A DNA stretch of 64,000 bases from Stigmatella erecta. Its GTDB lineage: Bacteria > Myxococcota > Myxococcia > Myxococcales > Myxococcaceae. The translations under genes and the position numbers were made by a program. Each line of letters begins with the position of its first letter. The first letter of the stretch is position 1. The stretch is from contig NZ_FOIJ01000012.1 of NCBI RefSeq assembly GCF_900111745.1, forward strand, positions 185,362 through 249,361, read 5' to 3'. The notes beneath the pieces are model-generated. The model had not been told where the DNA came from, made no database searches, and saw nothing but the letters and a program-made list of their open reading frames with translations. Below are positions 19,588 through 28,443 of the stretch, piece after piece.

Positions 19588-20972
19588 GGGTAGAGTCTCC
19601 GGGCCAGGGTGTGGAAGGCGCGGCCAGTTTCCTCCGCGCGCGGATGAAGTCCATCGCGCACCACGAGCTTGCCGTCCACCGCCACGTCCCGCACCGCCGC
19701 CTTGTCCGTGCCGAGCACGATGCCCGAGAGCAGCGAGGCGGGGCTTGCCCCCACGAGCGAGGGGTGGTTCAGGTCCACCGTGAAGAAGTCCGCGGGCGTG
19801 CCCGGCTCCAGCGTGCCCGTGGGCAGCCCCAGGCTCTTCGCCCCGTTCACCGTGGCCAGCTCCAGCAGCCTCACCCCCAGCCCGTCCACCGTGCCGCCGC
19901 CCGGGTCCATCACCGCGCGCCGCAGCCGCCGCAGCCGCAGGTGCCCTTCGAGCTGCCGCGCCTCATCCAGCAGGTCCACCAGGGCCTGGCTGTCCGAGCC
20001 CAGGCTCAGGCGCACGCCCTGCGCCGCCAGCATGTCCGCGGCGATGATGCCATCGCCCAGGTTGCGCTCCGTGGAGGGACAGGCGCACACGCCCGCGGAC
20101 ACCTCGCCCAGCATCCGCGCCTCGTCCTCCGTCACGTGCACCGCGTGCACGGCGGTGAAGCGGGTCTCTAGCACGCCCAGCTCCTCCAGGAGCTCCACCG
20201 GGCGCCGGCCGTGCTCGGCGAGGCACACCTCCACCTCGCGGGGCTGCTCCGCCACGTGCATGTGCACCGGCATGTCCGTGCGCACCCCGGCGAGCACGGT
20301 GAGCCACTCCTTGGGCACCGCGCGCACGCTGTGCGGCGCCAGCCCCACCGTCACCGCCGGGTCTCCCCGCGTGGCCCGCGCCAGCTCCGCCACTGCCGCG
20401 AGGAACATGTCCACGTCCGGCTCGATGAAGCGGCGCTGCCGGGGGTTCTCCGGCACGCGGAAGCCCGCGCGCGCATAGCCCACCCGCAGCAGGACGATGC
20501 GCAGGCCCACGTCCCGGGCGGCGCGAATCACCGCGCGCGCCAGCTCGTTGCGGTCCTCGTACGGGGTGCCGTCCGGCTGGTGGTGCAGGTAGTGGAACTC
20601 GCCCACCGTGGTGATGCCCGAGAGCGCCATCTCCAGGAAGGCCTGCCGCGAGGCGGTGTACACCTCCTCGGGCGTGAGGGCCTCGGCGGCGCGGTACATG
20701 GCCTCGCGCCAGCTCCAGAAGTCATCCGAGCCATGGCCCTCGGCCACGTACTCCGTGCGCCCGCGGATGAGCCGCTGGAAGGCATGGGAGTGCCCGTTGA
20801 CGAGCCCTGGAAGCAGTGCACGCCCGGGCAGCCGGACGAGGCGGGCCCCTTCCGGCAGGGCCCCCCCTGGCTCCAGGATGCGGCCATCGGCGCCCACCCG
20901 CAGGGCGCCTCCCTCTTGGAGCCGTCCCCTCACGTAGAGGAGGTCCGGCTGGTAAACCGTGGTCTCGTTCAC
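19584..20972 (-). CDS. hutF: Formimidoylglutamate deiminase HutF
   Basis: A 462-aa amidohydrolase-fold enzyme. HutF converts N-formimino-L-glutamate to N-formyl-L-glutamate and ammonia in the five-step histidine degradation route. Visible motifs are LPGLVNGHSHAFQRLIRGRTE (HxH metal ligands near residue 61), GEFHYLHH, the histidine in MPVHMHVAEQPREVE, AVHAVHVTEDEA, and SLGSDSQALVDLLDEAR with the metal Asp. Length and motifs agree with the HutF branch rather than imidazolonepropionase. The start is GTG 20972, and the ribosome site is not strong. No hutH, hutU, hutI or hutG lies in the window. The coupled M20 gene occupies the position where a deformylase would be expected. Confidence 0.85.
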   Translation of the reverse strand: MNETTVYQPDLLYVRGRLQEGGALRVGADGRILEPGGALPEGARLVRLPGRALLPGLVNGHSHAFQRLIRGRTEYVAEGHGSDDFWSWREAMYRAAEALTPEEVYTASRQAFLEMALSGITTVGEFHYLHHQPDGTPYEDRNELARAVIRAARDVGLRIVLLRVGYARAGFRVPENPRQRRFIEPDVDMFLAAVAELARATRGDPAVTVGLAPHSVRAVPKEWLTVLAGVRTDMPVHMHVAEQPREVEVCLAEHGRRPVELLEELGVLETRFTAVHAVHVTEDEARMLGEVSAGVCACPSTERNLGDGIIAADMLAAQGVRLSLGSDSQALVDLLDEARQLEGHLRLRRLRRAVMDPGGGTVDGLGVRLLELATVNGAKSLGLPTGTLEPGTPADFFTVDLNHPSLVGASPASLLSGIVLGTDKAAVRDVAVDGKLVVRDGLHPRAEETGRAFHTLARRLYP

Positions 20973-21116
20973 CCCCGGCAGCCTACGCCACCGCCCCCAG
21001 CCTCGCAGCTAGGAGCCGACGCGCAGGTGCACAGGTCAACGCAGGCACGCCCCCCGGGGTGGCACCGCTGTTCACCGGGCGGAAAATTGGACTCCGGTGG
21101 GACGGCGCACCGCCCG

Positions 21117-21602
21117 TCAGGAGGTGATTTCCGAGCCCTCGGCGGCCGAGGCCTGCTCGCGCAGCCAGGGACGGGCGCGGATCGCGTCGCGGATCCACGT
21201 CAGGTGGCGCCGCTCATCCTCCCGGTTCTTCTGGATGAGCTGGGCCACCTCGGGGCTCCAGTCGAACTGGAGCGCCAGATCGTACGCACGGTTGGTGAAC
21301 TCCTCGTTGCCGAGCATGGCTACCAGGGCCGCCTCGGTGCCCATCATGCTCGTCACCGCCGTCAGGCCCTTCATCGCCGCGCCCTTCAGGTCGGGGCTCA
21401 GCGCCACCGGCTCGCCGCCGAAGCGCTCGATGAGCAGGTTGAGATCCTGGATGTGGCGCAGGTGGTCCACCCGGAAATCATTGAGCCGCTCGCGCACCAG
21501 GGGCTCGGGGATCCGGGAGATCGCCGCGTCGTAGGTTCCCACCGCGTCCGCGTCGAGCTGGGCCAGGCTCCGCAACTTCACCACTTCGGACTTCACTTCC
21601 AT
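21117..21602 (-). CDS. Ferritin-like four-helix protein (DUF2383/DUF892 type)
   Basis: A 161-aa soluble, mostly helical protein. Two helix pairs carry Glu/His repeats: AQLDADAVGTYDAAI, VDHLRHIQDLNLLIERFGG, GNEEFTNRAYDLAL and NREDERRHLTWIRDAI. These match the ferritin-like bundle seen in DUF2383-type stress proteins, and the acidic/His residues could hold a di-iron centre. ATG 21602 has GGAGG seven bases upstream; a longer in-frame start upstream has none. It diverges from the small membrane gene at 21790 around a short palindrome. The function is not known. Confidence 0.75.
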   Translation of the reverse strand: MEVKSEVVKLRSLAQLDADAVGTYDAAISRIPEPLVRERLNDFRVDHLRHIQDLNLLIERFGGEPVALSPDLKGAAMKGLTAVTSMMGTEAALVAMLGNEEFTNRAYDLALQFDWSPEVAQLIQKNREDERRHLTWIRDAIRARPWLREQASAAEGSEITS

Positions 21603-21733
21603 CGCCGAACCTCCTCGAAGAGTGACGTCCCCCAAGAGTGGGGAGCAGCCGGGCTCCCGCCAACCCCTCCTTGACGCAAAGCGCCATCACGCCCCTTCCT
21701 GGCAGGGGGGCAAGCAAGAGGCCGCCGGGTGCA

Positions 21734-21750
21734 CGCACTGACGCAGTGCG
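21734..21750. promoter_or_regulatory. 17-bp palindrome, possible operator
   Basis: CGCACTG-ACG-CAGTGCG is a perfect 7-bp inverted repeat with a 3-bp spacer. It lies in the 187-bp gap between divergent genes 21602 and 21790, 39 nt before the latter. The position suits a shared operator. The alternative is chance pairing in GC-rich DNA. Confidence 0.4.
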
Positions 21751-21789
21751 CACCTTCACCGGCACACCGCAACCCAAAGGGGTCAAGCC

Positions 21790-22098
21790 ATGAAGAACGA
21801 AGATGTGGCCACGACGAGCATCGAGCAGGTGACGAAGAAGGTTCCCTCCGTCAGCTTCCTGGGGCTGGCCATCGGCGCGATGGCCGTGAGCGCCACCCTG
21901 ATGGTGCTCAACCGGAAGTCCTGGGCCAACTTCGTGGGCCAGTGGGCGCCCACCCTGCTCATCCTGGGCACCTACAACAAGATCGTGAAGACGCTGGATG
22001 ACTCCCAGCAGGTGGAGCGCACCGGCCCCAGCAGTCTGGTGACCGCCCTCAAGTCCGCGGACGAGATGAACCGTCCGACGCCGCTGCCCCTGAGCTGA
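21790..22098 (+). CDS. Small membrane protein
   Basis: A 102-aa protein with two closely spaced hydrophobic segments: about residues 22-39 (FLGLAIGAMAVSATLMVL) and about 48-62 (WAPTLLILGTYNKIV). An acidic/polar N-terminus and a polar C-tail flank them. The AAAGGGG upstream of the ATG is an acceptable ribosome site. I do not recognise the family. It is divergent from the ferritin-like gene, so the two may be co-regulated, for example in stress. A perfect hairpin follows 19 nt after its stop. Confidence 0.65.
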   Translation: MKNEDVATTSIEQVTKKVPSVSFLGLAIGAMAVSATLMVLNRKSWANFVGQWAPTLLILGTYNKIVKTLDDSQQVERTGPSSLVTALKSADEMNRPTPLPLS

Positions 22099-22117
22099 GC
22101 CCGGGGCCCCGCATCCC

Positions 22118-22142
22118 CCCCGTCCCCTTTCCGGGGACGGGG
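22118..22142 (+). terminator. Perfect 10-bp hairpin between small membrane gene and ligD
   Basis: CCCCGTCCCC, loop TTTCC, GGGGACGGGG: a perfect 10-bp stem 19 nt after the upstream stop. No T-run follows on the plus strand. Its right arm includes the G of a possible GTG start of ligD at 22142, which argues that translation of ligD begins further on. Confidence 0.6.
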
Positions 22143-22180
22143 TGATTGCACCGGAGGCGAACGGTGCGAATCGTGGGTGG

Positions 22181-24676
22181 GTGAAAAGCCCACGTTCTCT
22201 TCGGACCTACCGCGCCAAGCGCGACTTTCAGAAGACCTCCGAGCCCGCGCCCGGGGATGAAGCCCCCCGGAGCCCGGGCGAGCCGCCCATCTTCGTCGTG
22301 CACAAGCACGATGCCACCCGGCTCCACTATGACTTGCGCCTGGAGATCGACGGCGCGCTGGCCAGCTGGGCGCTGCCCAAGGGGCCCAGCTTCGATCCAA
22401 AGACGAAGCGCCTGGCGGTGGAGACCGAAGACCACCCGCTGGCCTACGCCGGGTTCGAGGGGCGCATCCCCGAGGGGGAATACGGCGGCGGAGACTCCCT
22501 GCTGTGGGACCGCGGCACCTACGAGACGGTGCCGCCGGGCGAGGCCCACGCCCAGCGCCAGAAGGGCCACCTCACGGTGCAGCTCCACGGCGAGAAGCTC
22601 AAGGGCCGCTGGCACCTCCTCCGCACGAAGCCCCGCGGCAAGAAGGCCCAGTGGCTGTGCTTCAAGGCGATGGATGGCGCGGCGAACCCGGACTATGACG
22701 TCACCACCGAGCACCCCGAGTCCGTGAAGTCCGGTCGCCGCGTCACGCGGGGGCCCGTGCGCAAGGCCGCGCGGAAGCAGGGCGCGCTGCCCGTGGCGCA
22801 GCTCCTCCAGCGGGTGTGGCCGCCCATGCTCGCCCAGCTCTCCGTGCCGGAGCAGGCCGGCGATGACACCCACCTCTACGAGGTGAAGTACGACGGCTTC
22901 CGCGCCCTGGCTGCCCTGTCCTCCGGCACGCTGGCGCTCGACAGCCGCAACGGCAATGATCTGTCCGCCCGCTTCCCGCGCATCGCCGAGGCCCTGCGAG
23001 GCCTGCGCGTCACCGAGGCCGTGCTGGATGGCGAGATCGTCGCCCTGGATGCCGAGGGCCGCTCCCGCTTCCAGCTCCTGCAGCAGGGCAGCGACGCGGA
23101 GCAACGCTTCGTCGCCTTCGACCTGCTGTGGCTGGACGGAGAGGACCTGCGGCAACGGCCCCTGGAGGCCCGGCGCGAGCTGCTGGAGCAGCTGCTCGCG
23201 GGCGTGAAGCCACCCCTCCAGCTCTCCGAGCGCCTGGAGCTGCCCGGAGACAAGGCGCTCGCGGAGGCCCGGCGCCGGGGCTGGGAGGGGCTCATCGCCA
23301 AGCGCAAGGGCTCGGCCTACGTGGGCTCACGCTCCAGCGGCTGGCTGAAGCTCAAGGTCCAGGCGGGCCAGGAAGCCGTCATCCTCGGCTACCTGCCCAT
23401 CAAGAACGAGCGGGCGAAGGAGGAGATCGGCGCGCTGCTGGTGGGCGTGCACGGGCCGGACGGCTACCACGACGTGGGCAAGGTGGGCACCGGCTTCACC
23501 TCGCAGACGCGGCGCGAGCTGCGCGCCCTGCTCGACCGGCAGCGCGTGAAGGCCCCCGCCGCGGTGGACGCGAAGGCCCGCGCGGGCGCCGTCTGGGTCA
23601 AGCCAAAGTACGTGGCCCAGCTCCAGTTCACCGAGTGGACCGCCGATGGACGGCTGCGGCACCCGGTCTTCCAGGGCCTGCGCACGGACAAGAAGCCGCA
23701 GGAGGTGGTGCGCGAGAAGCCCCAGGCCACCGCCAAGGCCTCGCGCGGCTCGGGCTCCCGCCGCGCCCCCACGGCGCTCGCGGCCCGCTCCACGCGCGCG
23801 TCCTCTCCGAAGGCGCCCCCGGCGGAGGACACCGGGCTGGCGCGGCTGACCCACGGGGACCGGGTGCTCTTCCCCGAGGACGGGCTCACCAAGCAGGACG
23901 TGTTCGATTACTACCGCGAGGCGGCCCCCCTGCTCCTGCCGGTGCTGGCGAACCGGCCCCTCGCCGTGCAGCAGTGGCCCGCGGGCATCCAGGCCCCGGG
24001 CTTCTTCCGGCACGAGCTGTCCGGCATGCCCGGGTGGCTGCCCACGTTGCGCGTGAAGCACGAGGAGAAGACGCTCCGCCACGTGAACGTGCAGAACGTG
24101 GATGCGCTGCTGTGGCTGGCCAACCAGTCAGCGCTCACCCTGCACGTCTGGTCCAGCCATGCGCCGAAGCTCGCGCAGCCTGACTGGGTGGTGTTCGATC
24201 TGGACCCCGGCAAGGGCGGCTGGGAGGACCTGCTCACCGTGGCCCGCCTCCTGCGCGAGAAGCTGGAGGCGCTCGGGCTGGAGAGCCTGCCGAAGACCTC
24301 GGGCAAGCGCGGGCTGCACGTGCTGGTTCCCCTGGCGCCCGGACACACCTACGCCCAGACCCAGCGGTTCTCGGAGCGGATCGCCGCCGAGCTGGAGGCG
24401 GAGCTGGGCAGCATCGCCACCACCGAGCGCAGCATCTCGAAGCGCCGCGGGCGGCTCTACCTGGACGTGGGCCAGAACGGCCGGGGAAAGACCGTCGTGG
24501 CGCCCTACTCGCTTCGCGCCATCGCCGGTGCCCCCTTCTCCGCCCCGCTGAAGTGGGGCGAGGTGACGCGGAAGCTGGACCCCCTGCGCTTCAACCTGAA
24601 GACGCTGGCGAAGCGGCTGGATGCCGTGGGGGACCTGTTCGCGCAGGCACTCCAGGGCAACCAGACGCTCACGTGA
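22181..24676 (+). CDS. ligD: Multifunctional ATP-dependent DNA ligase LigD (PE-LIG-POL)
   Basis: About 831 aa. LigD seals double-strand breaks in non-homologous end joining with Ku. Domain order: 3'-phosphoesterase (about 5-160, FVVHKHDATRLHYDLRLE); ATP-dependent ligase with nucleotidyl lysine in YEVKYDGFRA (near 235) and an OB domain; a short basic Ala/Arg linker; and the primase-polymerase domain (about 555-825) with LFPEDGLTKQDVFDYY, DLDPGKGGW (near 673) and SGKRGLHVLVPL. I prefer GTG 22181 because the family core LRTYRAKRDF starts six residues later. GTG 22142 is in frame but sits in a hairpin arm. No ku gene is in the window. Confidence 0.93.
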   Translation: MKSPRSLRTYRAKRDFQKTSEPAPGDEAPRSPGEPPIFVVHKHDATRLHYDLRLEIDGALASWALPKGPSFDPKTKRLAVETEDHPLAYAGFEGRIPEGEYGGGDSLLWDRGTYETVPPGEAHAQRQKGHLTVQLHGEKLKGRWHLLRTKPRGKKAQWLCFKAMDGAANPDYDVTTEHPESVKSGRRVTRGPVRKAARKQGALPVAQLLQRVWPPMLAQLSVPEQAGDDTHLYEVKYDGFRALAALSSGTLALDSRNGNDLSARFPRIAEALRGLRVTEAVLDGEIVALDAEGRSRFQLLQQGSDAEQRFVAFDLLWLDGEDLRQRPLEARRELLEQLLAGVKPPLQLSERLELPGDKALAEARRRGWEGLIAKRKGSAYVGSRSSGWLKLKVQAGQEAVILGYLPIKNERAKEEIGALLVGVHGPDGYHDVGKVGTGFTSQTRRELRALLDRQRVKAPAAVDAKARAGAVWVKPKYVAQLQFTEWTADGRLRHPVFQGLRTDKKPQEVVREKPQATAKASRGSGSRRAPTALAARSTRASSPKAPPAEDTGLARLTHGDRVLFPEDGLTKQDVFDYYREAAPLLLPVLANRPLAVQQWPAGIQAPGFFRHELSGMPGWLPTLRVKHEEKTLRHVNVQNVDALLWLANQSALTLHVWSSHAPKLAQPDWVVFDLDPGKGGWEDLLTVARLLREKLEALGLESLPKTSGKRGLHVLVPLAPGHTYAQTQRFSERIAAELEAELGSIATTERSISKRRGRLYLDVGQNGRGKTVVAPYSLRAIAGAPFSAPLKWGEVTRKLDPLRFNLKTLAKRLDAVGDLFAQALQGNQTLT

Positions 24677-24688
24677 GGCCTGGGCCGC

Positions 24689-27600
24689 TCAGGGCGTCAG
24701 GGTCAGGCTGAACGCCGTGCCGTTCTGGGTGCCCGTGCGGTAGCTGTTCGGTGCTCCGATGACGAGCACCGGCGGCACCCCGGTCGCGCCGGGCGACAGC
24801 GCGAGATCCTGCCCGAGGTTGGAGCGCTCGCTCACATCGCCCACGGCGACCATCCAGGGGGTCAGCGCCCCCTGGGACTGGGCGCCGCCGGCGTAGAGGA
24901 ACACCGCCCCGCCGCCGTCCGAGGCCACCGAGGCCCCGGGCGCGCTGACGATGAGGTCCGGGATGCCATCGCCCGTCCAGTCCCGGCCGCCCACCATCGC
25001 GGCCCCGAAGTTCACCGCGCGCGACTGGTGCACCAGCGTCACCGGCGGCTCGGCGTTCCCCAGGGCGCTCATCAGCTTCTCGCCCGAGGTGGGAATGCCC
25101 TCCAGCAGATCATCGGTCGCGAACAGGAACACCACGGGCTGCGTCACCCCGTCGAAGGGGACGCTCGTGGCGCTGATGGCCACCCGGTCGACCTTGTCGT
25201 TCAGGAAGTTGCCCGCGCGCGCCGTCGCCACGCCGAGCCCCAGGTTGTTGGTGCCCACCTCCGCGTCCGCGGCCACGCGCACCCAGGAGGCCGCCGCACG
25301 GCCTCCGCACCGGCCTCCCGCGGGCTCGTAGCCCAGCAGGATGATGACGCCCGAGCGGCCCGACTCCGTGTAGCGCCAGGCCACCTCGTCACAGCCGTCC
25401 CCGTTCAGGTCCCCCAGCGCCGCCGGCGCCGAGGTCTGCCGCACCGAGGAGGGCGGCGTGGAGTAGAGCGGATCGCACCCCATGGACAGCTTCGCGAGCG
25501 AGGCGTCGTCCGGGGCCCGGCCCAGGAAGACCTCGAAGCCGTTGTTGCGCATGGCGCCGATGTCCTTCTTGCCGTCCCCGTTGAAGTCGAAGCCGCCCAC
25601 CAGGCCGCGGCCGATCTGGCTGCGCTGACACCGCCCGTCCGTCTCGGGCGTGCAGCCGCTCAGCACCCGCGGCGCCCACAGCCGGTAGGCATCCTTGAAG
25701 GAGCCGTCCGTCTGGCCCAGCGACACGAGGAGCCCGCCCACGGGCTGGTTGGCCGAGGTGACGCAGCCGGCCTTGGGGGCCGTGGCGTACACGGCCAGCT
25801 CCGCCGTCTGCGTGCTGCTCGGCACGGACAGGGCGGGCGAGCCCACCACCAGGTCCGCCCGGCCATCCCCGTTGAAGTCCGTGAACGCGACGTCCGTGCC
25901 CACGTTGCGCCCGTTCGTCAGGGGCGCGGTGGCCCCTTCCGCCACGAGCGTGGCCGACGTCTTCCGCGTCACGTCGTACACGTACGCGCGGCCCGAGCCA
26001 AAGTCGTTGCCGCTGTTGGCGGCCCCGGCGTAGCCCGGCATGCCCACCAGCGCCATCGTCCGGTTGCCCGCCCCCACCGCCGCCGCCACCACCTCGCCAA
26101 AGCGCTCCACGGCGGGCCGGGCCGGCACCAGGTGGGCCTTGCGCGTCCACTCGGACAGCGAGGCGCCCCCGCGGTGGAAGGACTCCACGCGGCCCACGAA
26201 GGCGCCCGCCTCGGAGGTGGAGCGGCCCGAGAAGGCCACCAGCGCCTGCCCCGCCGGGCCCTTCCACGGCGCCAGCCCCACGCCCAGCACATCCAGGGTG
26301 TTCTGCCCGTGGAGCACCGACAGGGGCTTGTTGAGGATGCTGCCCTTCGTGAGCGTGGCCAGCGGGTACGCCAGCAGCCGGCCCGCGTTGGCCAGGGCGG
26401 GGTTCCCAGGGGCCGTGGCGTAAGGCGCGCCAAGCACCAGCTCGGGCCCCGGCTGTCCGTCCACGTCCACCACCGCCCAGCTCCGGCCCGCGACGATGTT
26501 GGCCGCCTCACCGTAAATCTGCGCGTAGGCCTCGCCCCGGGCCATCTGCACGGGCTTCACCGGGGGCTCCCCCGTGGGCTGGAAGGCGGAGAGATCGAAG
26601 AACAGCACCCCGCCGGAGTCCGCGCCCGACTTCAGCCCGCCGCTGGAGCTCAGGTCCGGCGAGTTCGCCCGGTCCGTCACCACCATCAGCAGCGGCGGAC
26701 GGCCGCCTTCCGCGGCCACCGCGTCCAGGCGCCAGGTGCCCTCGCTGGTGTCCGCCGTGTTGGAGGGCATCACGTACACATCCGGGATGGCCTGGAAGCG
26801 CAGCCCGTCCGCCCGCCCGAAGTGCACCGAGACGGCCGTGAGCACCGTGGCAGACACGGAGCCATCCGAGTTGTACCGGGACACCTTGCTCTGGGCCGCC
26901 ACGTCCACGCGCCCATCGCCGTTGAGGTCCGCCACCACCAGCGACCGGCCGAAGTCCGTGTTGCTGCGCGACATCGTCGCGCCGTCCTTGGCCAGGTCGT
27001 TCCCGCCCAGCCGCATCGACGGCAGGTCCGGCACCGGCTTGCCCGGCGTCAGCGTGAAGATGTCCACCACGCCGCGGCGGCTCACCGCCGAGGAGGGGGC
27101 CAGGTCGCCCGCGGGCGCGCTGGCGAAGATGTCCAGGTCCCCATCCCCGTCCGCGTCCGCCAGGGACAGGCCCGCGCTGAACACCCCGCCCCGCGTGACG
27201 CTCGTCAGCGGCGCGCGCATCAGCTCCGGGCCGGTGGCCCCCCAGCGGTACAGGTACACCGCGCCCGAGTCCGCGCCGGTGATGTCCGCGCCCGGCGAGC
27301 CCACCGCCAGGTCCGCGCGCCGGTCTCCGTCCAGGTCGCCCGCCGCCAGCGTCTCGCCGAAGCTCGCCGTGTCCGTCAGCCCCGTGAGCACCCACGTGGG
27401 CTCCAGGGGCAGGCCCGAGGCGCTGCCCCGGTAGATGAACACCGCGCCGCCCGAGGGCCGGTTCAGGTCGCTCTCGCGCCGGCCCACCGCCACGTCCTCG
27501 TGGCCGTCCCCGTCGAAGTCCGCGGAGACGATGGCCGCCACGTCCGTGAGGCGCCCGTGGGCCTGCGACGGGCGCGTCAGCTCCTCCATCACCCGGACGG

Positions 27601-28426
27601 AGACCTGGACCTTGTCCCCGGTGAAGGGGTCCGAGGCCTCCAGCAGCACCGGCTCCCGGGCGCCGGGCTCCACCTGGATGCGGCCGCCGGACACCGCGCC
27701 CGGGCCGGACAGCTTCGTCCACACCACCCGGTCACTGCCCCCGGTGGCGTTCAGCTGCGCGGAGGAGCCCGATGGCACCGCCAGCACCTGCGGGCTGGAG
27801 CGCAGCTTCGCGTTCTTGTTCACCTCGAACTCGAGCTGGGCCACGTTGCCCATCTGGCTGTCGCGCACGCGCAGCTGATCGATGCCCTGCCCCGTGCCCG
27901 CCTTGTAGAGGCCCGTGGCCGACAGCGTGCTGCCCGCCTGGCTGCTCACCAGCGTGAACTCGGCCGAGCCAATCATCCCCTCGGTGCGGATTTGAAAGGA
28001 GGTGCCCGGGCGCACCATGGCGCGCCCCGGGGCCACGTCGAACGCCGCCAGCACCTCGACCGTGGCCCGCGCATCGCCGATCTGCGCGCCCTCGGCCCGG
28101 CCCGAGCACCGCGCATCCTCCACCACGAGCGTGTCCATGGCGGGCGTCGGCCCCGCGACGAAGGTGCCGCCGACGATCTGTCCCCCCGAGCCGCCGGGCT
28201 CGGCCCGGAAGCGGTACGCGCCGCTGCCGCCCCGGGCCGTGAGGGACACCGGCTGGGACACGCGCACCTGGGCGGGCGACACCGAGAGCGACAGCGGGCT
28301 CAGGCCCTCGCAGGGATCCAACACGGGAGGCTCCTGCAGGGGCGGCAGCTCCTCCTCTTCAGCGGCGCAGCCCAGGGTCAGGAGCGCGGCGAGGGGCACC
28401 GCGCGGAAGAGCAGTCGGAACGGCAT
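24689..28426 (-). CDS. Large FG-GAP/VCBS-repeat lipoprotein
   Basis: A 1245-aa lipoprotein starting at ATG 28426, with lipobox LLTLGC (Cys near residue 19). After Ig-like N-terminal domains (about 30-300) there are at least eight FG-GAP/VCBS Ca-binding loops. Examples are ADFDGDGHEDVAVG, GDLDGDRRADLAVGSP, ADLNGDGRVDVAAQ, TDFNGDGRADLVVGSP, FDFNGDGKKDIGAM and DWTGDGIPDLIVSAP. These predict one or two integrin-alpha-like beta-propellers on the outer surface. It is the last gene of the five-gene operon, 17 bases behind the CxxCH lipoprotein gene. Adhesion or scaffolding is likely. No catalytic motif is seen. Confidence 0.85.
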   Translation of the reverse strand: MPFRLLFRAVPLAALLTLGCAAEEEELPPLQEPPVLDPCEGLSPLSLSVSPAQVRVSQPVSLTARGGSGAYRFRAEPGGSGGQIVGGTFVAGPTPAMDTLVVEDARCSGRAEGAQIGDARATVEVLAAFDVAPGRAMVRPGTSFQIRTEGMIGSAEFTLVSSQAGSTLSATGLYKAGTGQGIDQLRVRDSQMGNVAQLEFEVNKNAKLRSSPQVLAVPSGSSAQLNATGGSDRVVWTKLSGPGAVSGGRIQVEPGAREPVLLEASDPFTGDKVQVSVRVMEELTRPSQAHGRLTDVAAIVSADFDGDGHEDVAVGRRESDLNRPSGGAVFIYRGSASGLPLEPTWVLTGLTDTASFGETLAAGDLDGDRRADLAVGSPGADITGADSGAVYLYRWGATGPELMRAPLTSVTRGGVFSAGLSLADADGDGDLDIFASAPAGDLAPSSAVSRRGVVDIFTLTPGKPVPDLPSMRLGGNDLAKDGATMSRSNTDFGRSLVVADLNGDGRVDVAAQSKVSRYNSDGSVSATVLTAVSVHFGRADGLRFQAIPDVYVMPSNTADTSEGTWRLDAVAAEGGRPPLLMVVTDRANSPDLSSSGGLKSGADSGGVLFFDLSAFQPTGEPPVKPVQMARGEAYAQIYGEAANIVAGRSWAVVDVDGQPGPELVLGAPYATAPGNPALANAGRLLAYPLATLTKGSILNKPLSVLHGQNTLDVLGVGLAPWKGPAGQALVAFSGRSTSEAGAFVGRVESFHRGGASLSEWTRKAHLVPARPAVERFGEVVAAAVGAGNRTMALVGMPGYAGAANSGNDFGSGRAYVYDVTRKTSATLVAEGATAPLTNGRNVGTDVAFTDFNGDGRADLVVGSPALSVPSSTQTAELAVYATAPKAGCVTSANQPVGGLLVSLGQTDGSFKDAYRLWAPRVLSGCTPETDGRCQRSQIGRGLVGGFDFNGDGKKDIGAMRNNGFEVFLGRAPDDASLAKLSMGCDPLYSTPPSSVRQTSAPAALGDLNGDGCDEVAWRYTESGRSGVIILLGYEPAGGRCGGRAAASWVRVAADAEVGTNNLGLGVATARAGNFLNDKVDRVAISATSVPFDGVTQPVVFLFATDDLLEGIPTSGEKLMSALGNAEPPVTLVHQSRAVNFGAAMVGGRDWTGDGIPDLIVSAPGASVASDGGGAVFLYAGGAQSQGALTPWMVAVGDVSERSNLGQDLALSPGATGVPPVLVIGAPNSYRTGTQNGTAFSLTLTP

Positions 28427-28443
28427 GCGTTGACCTCGAGGCC

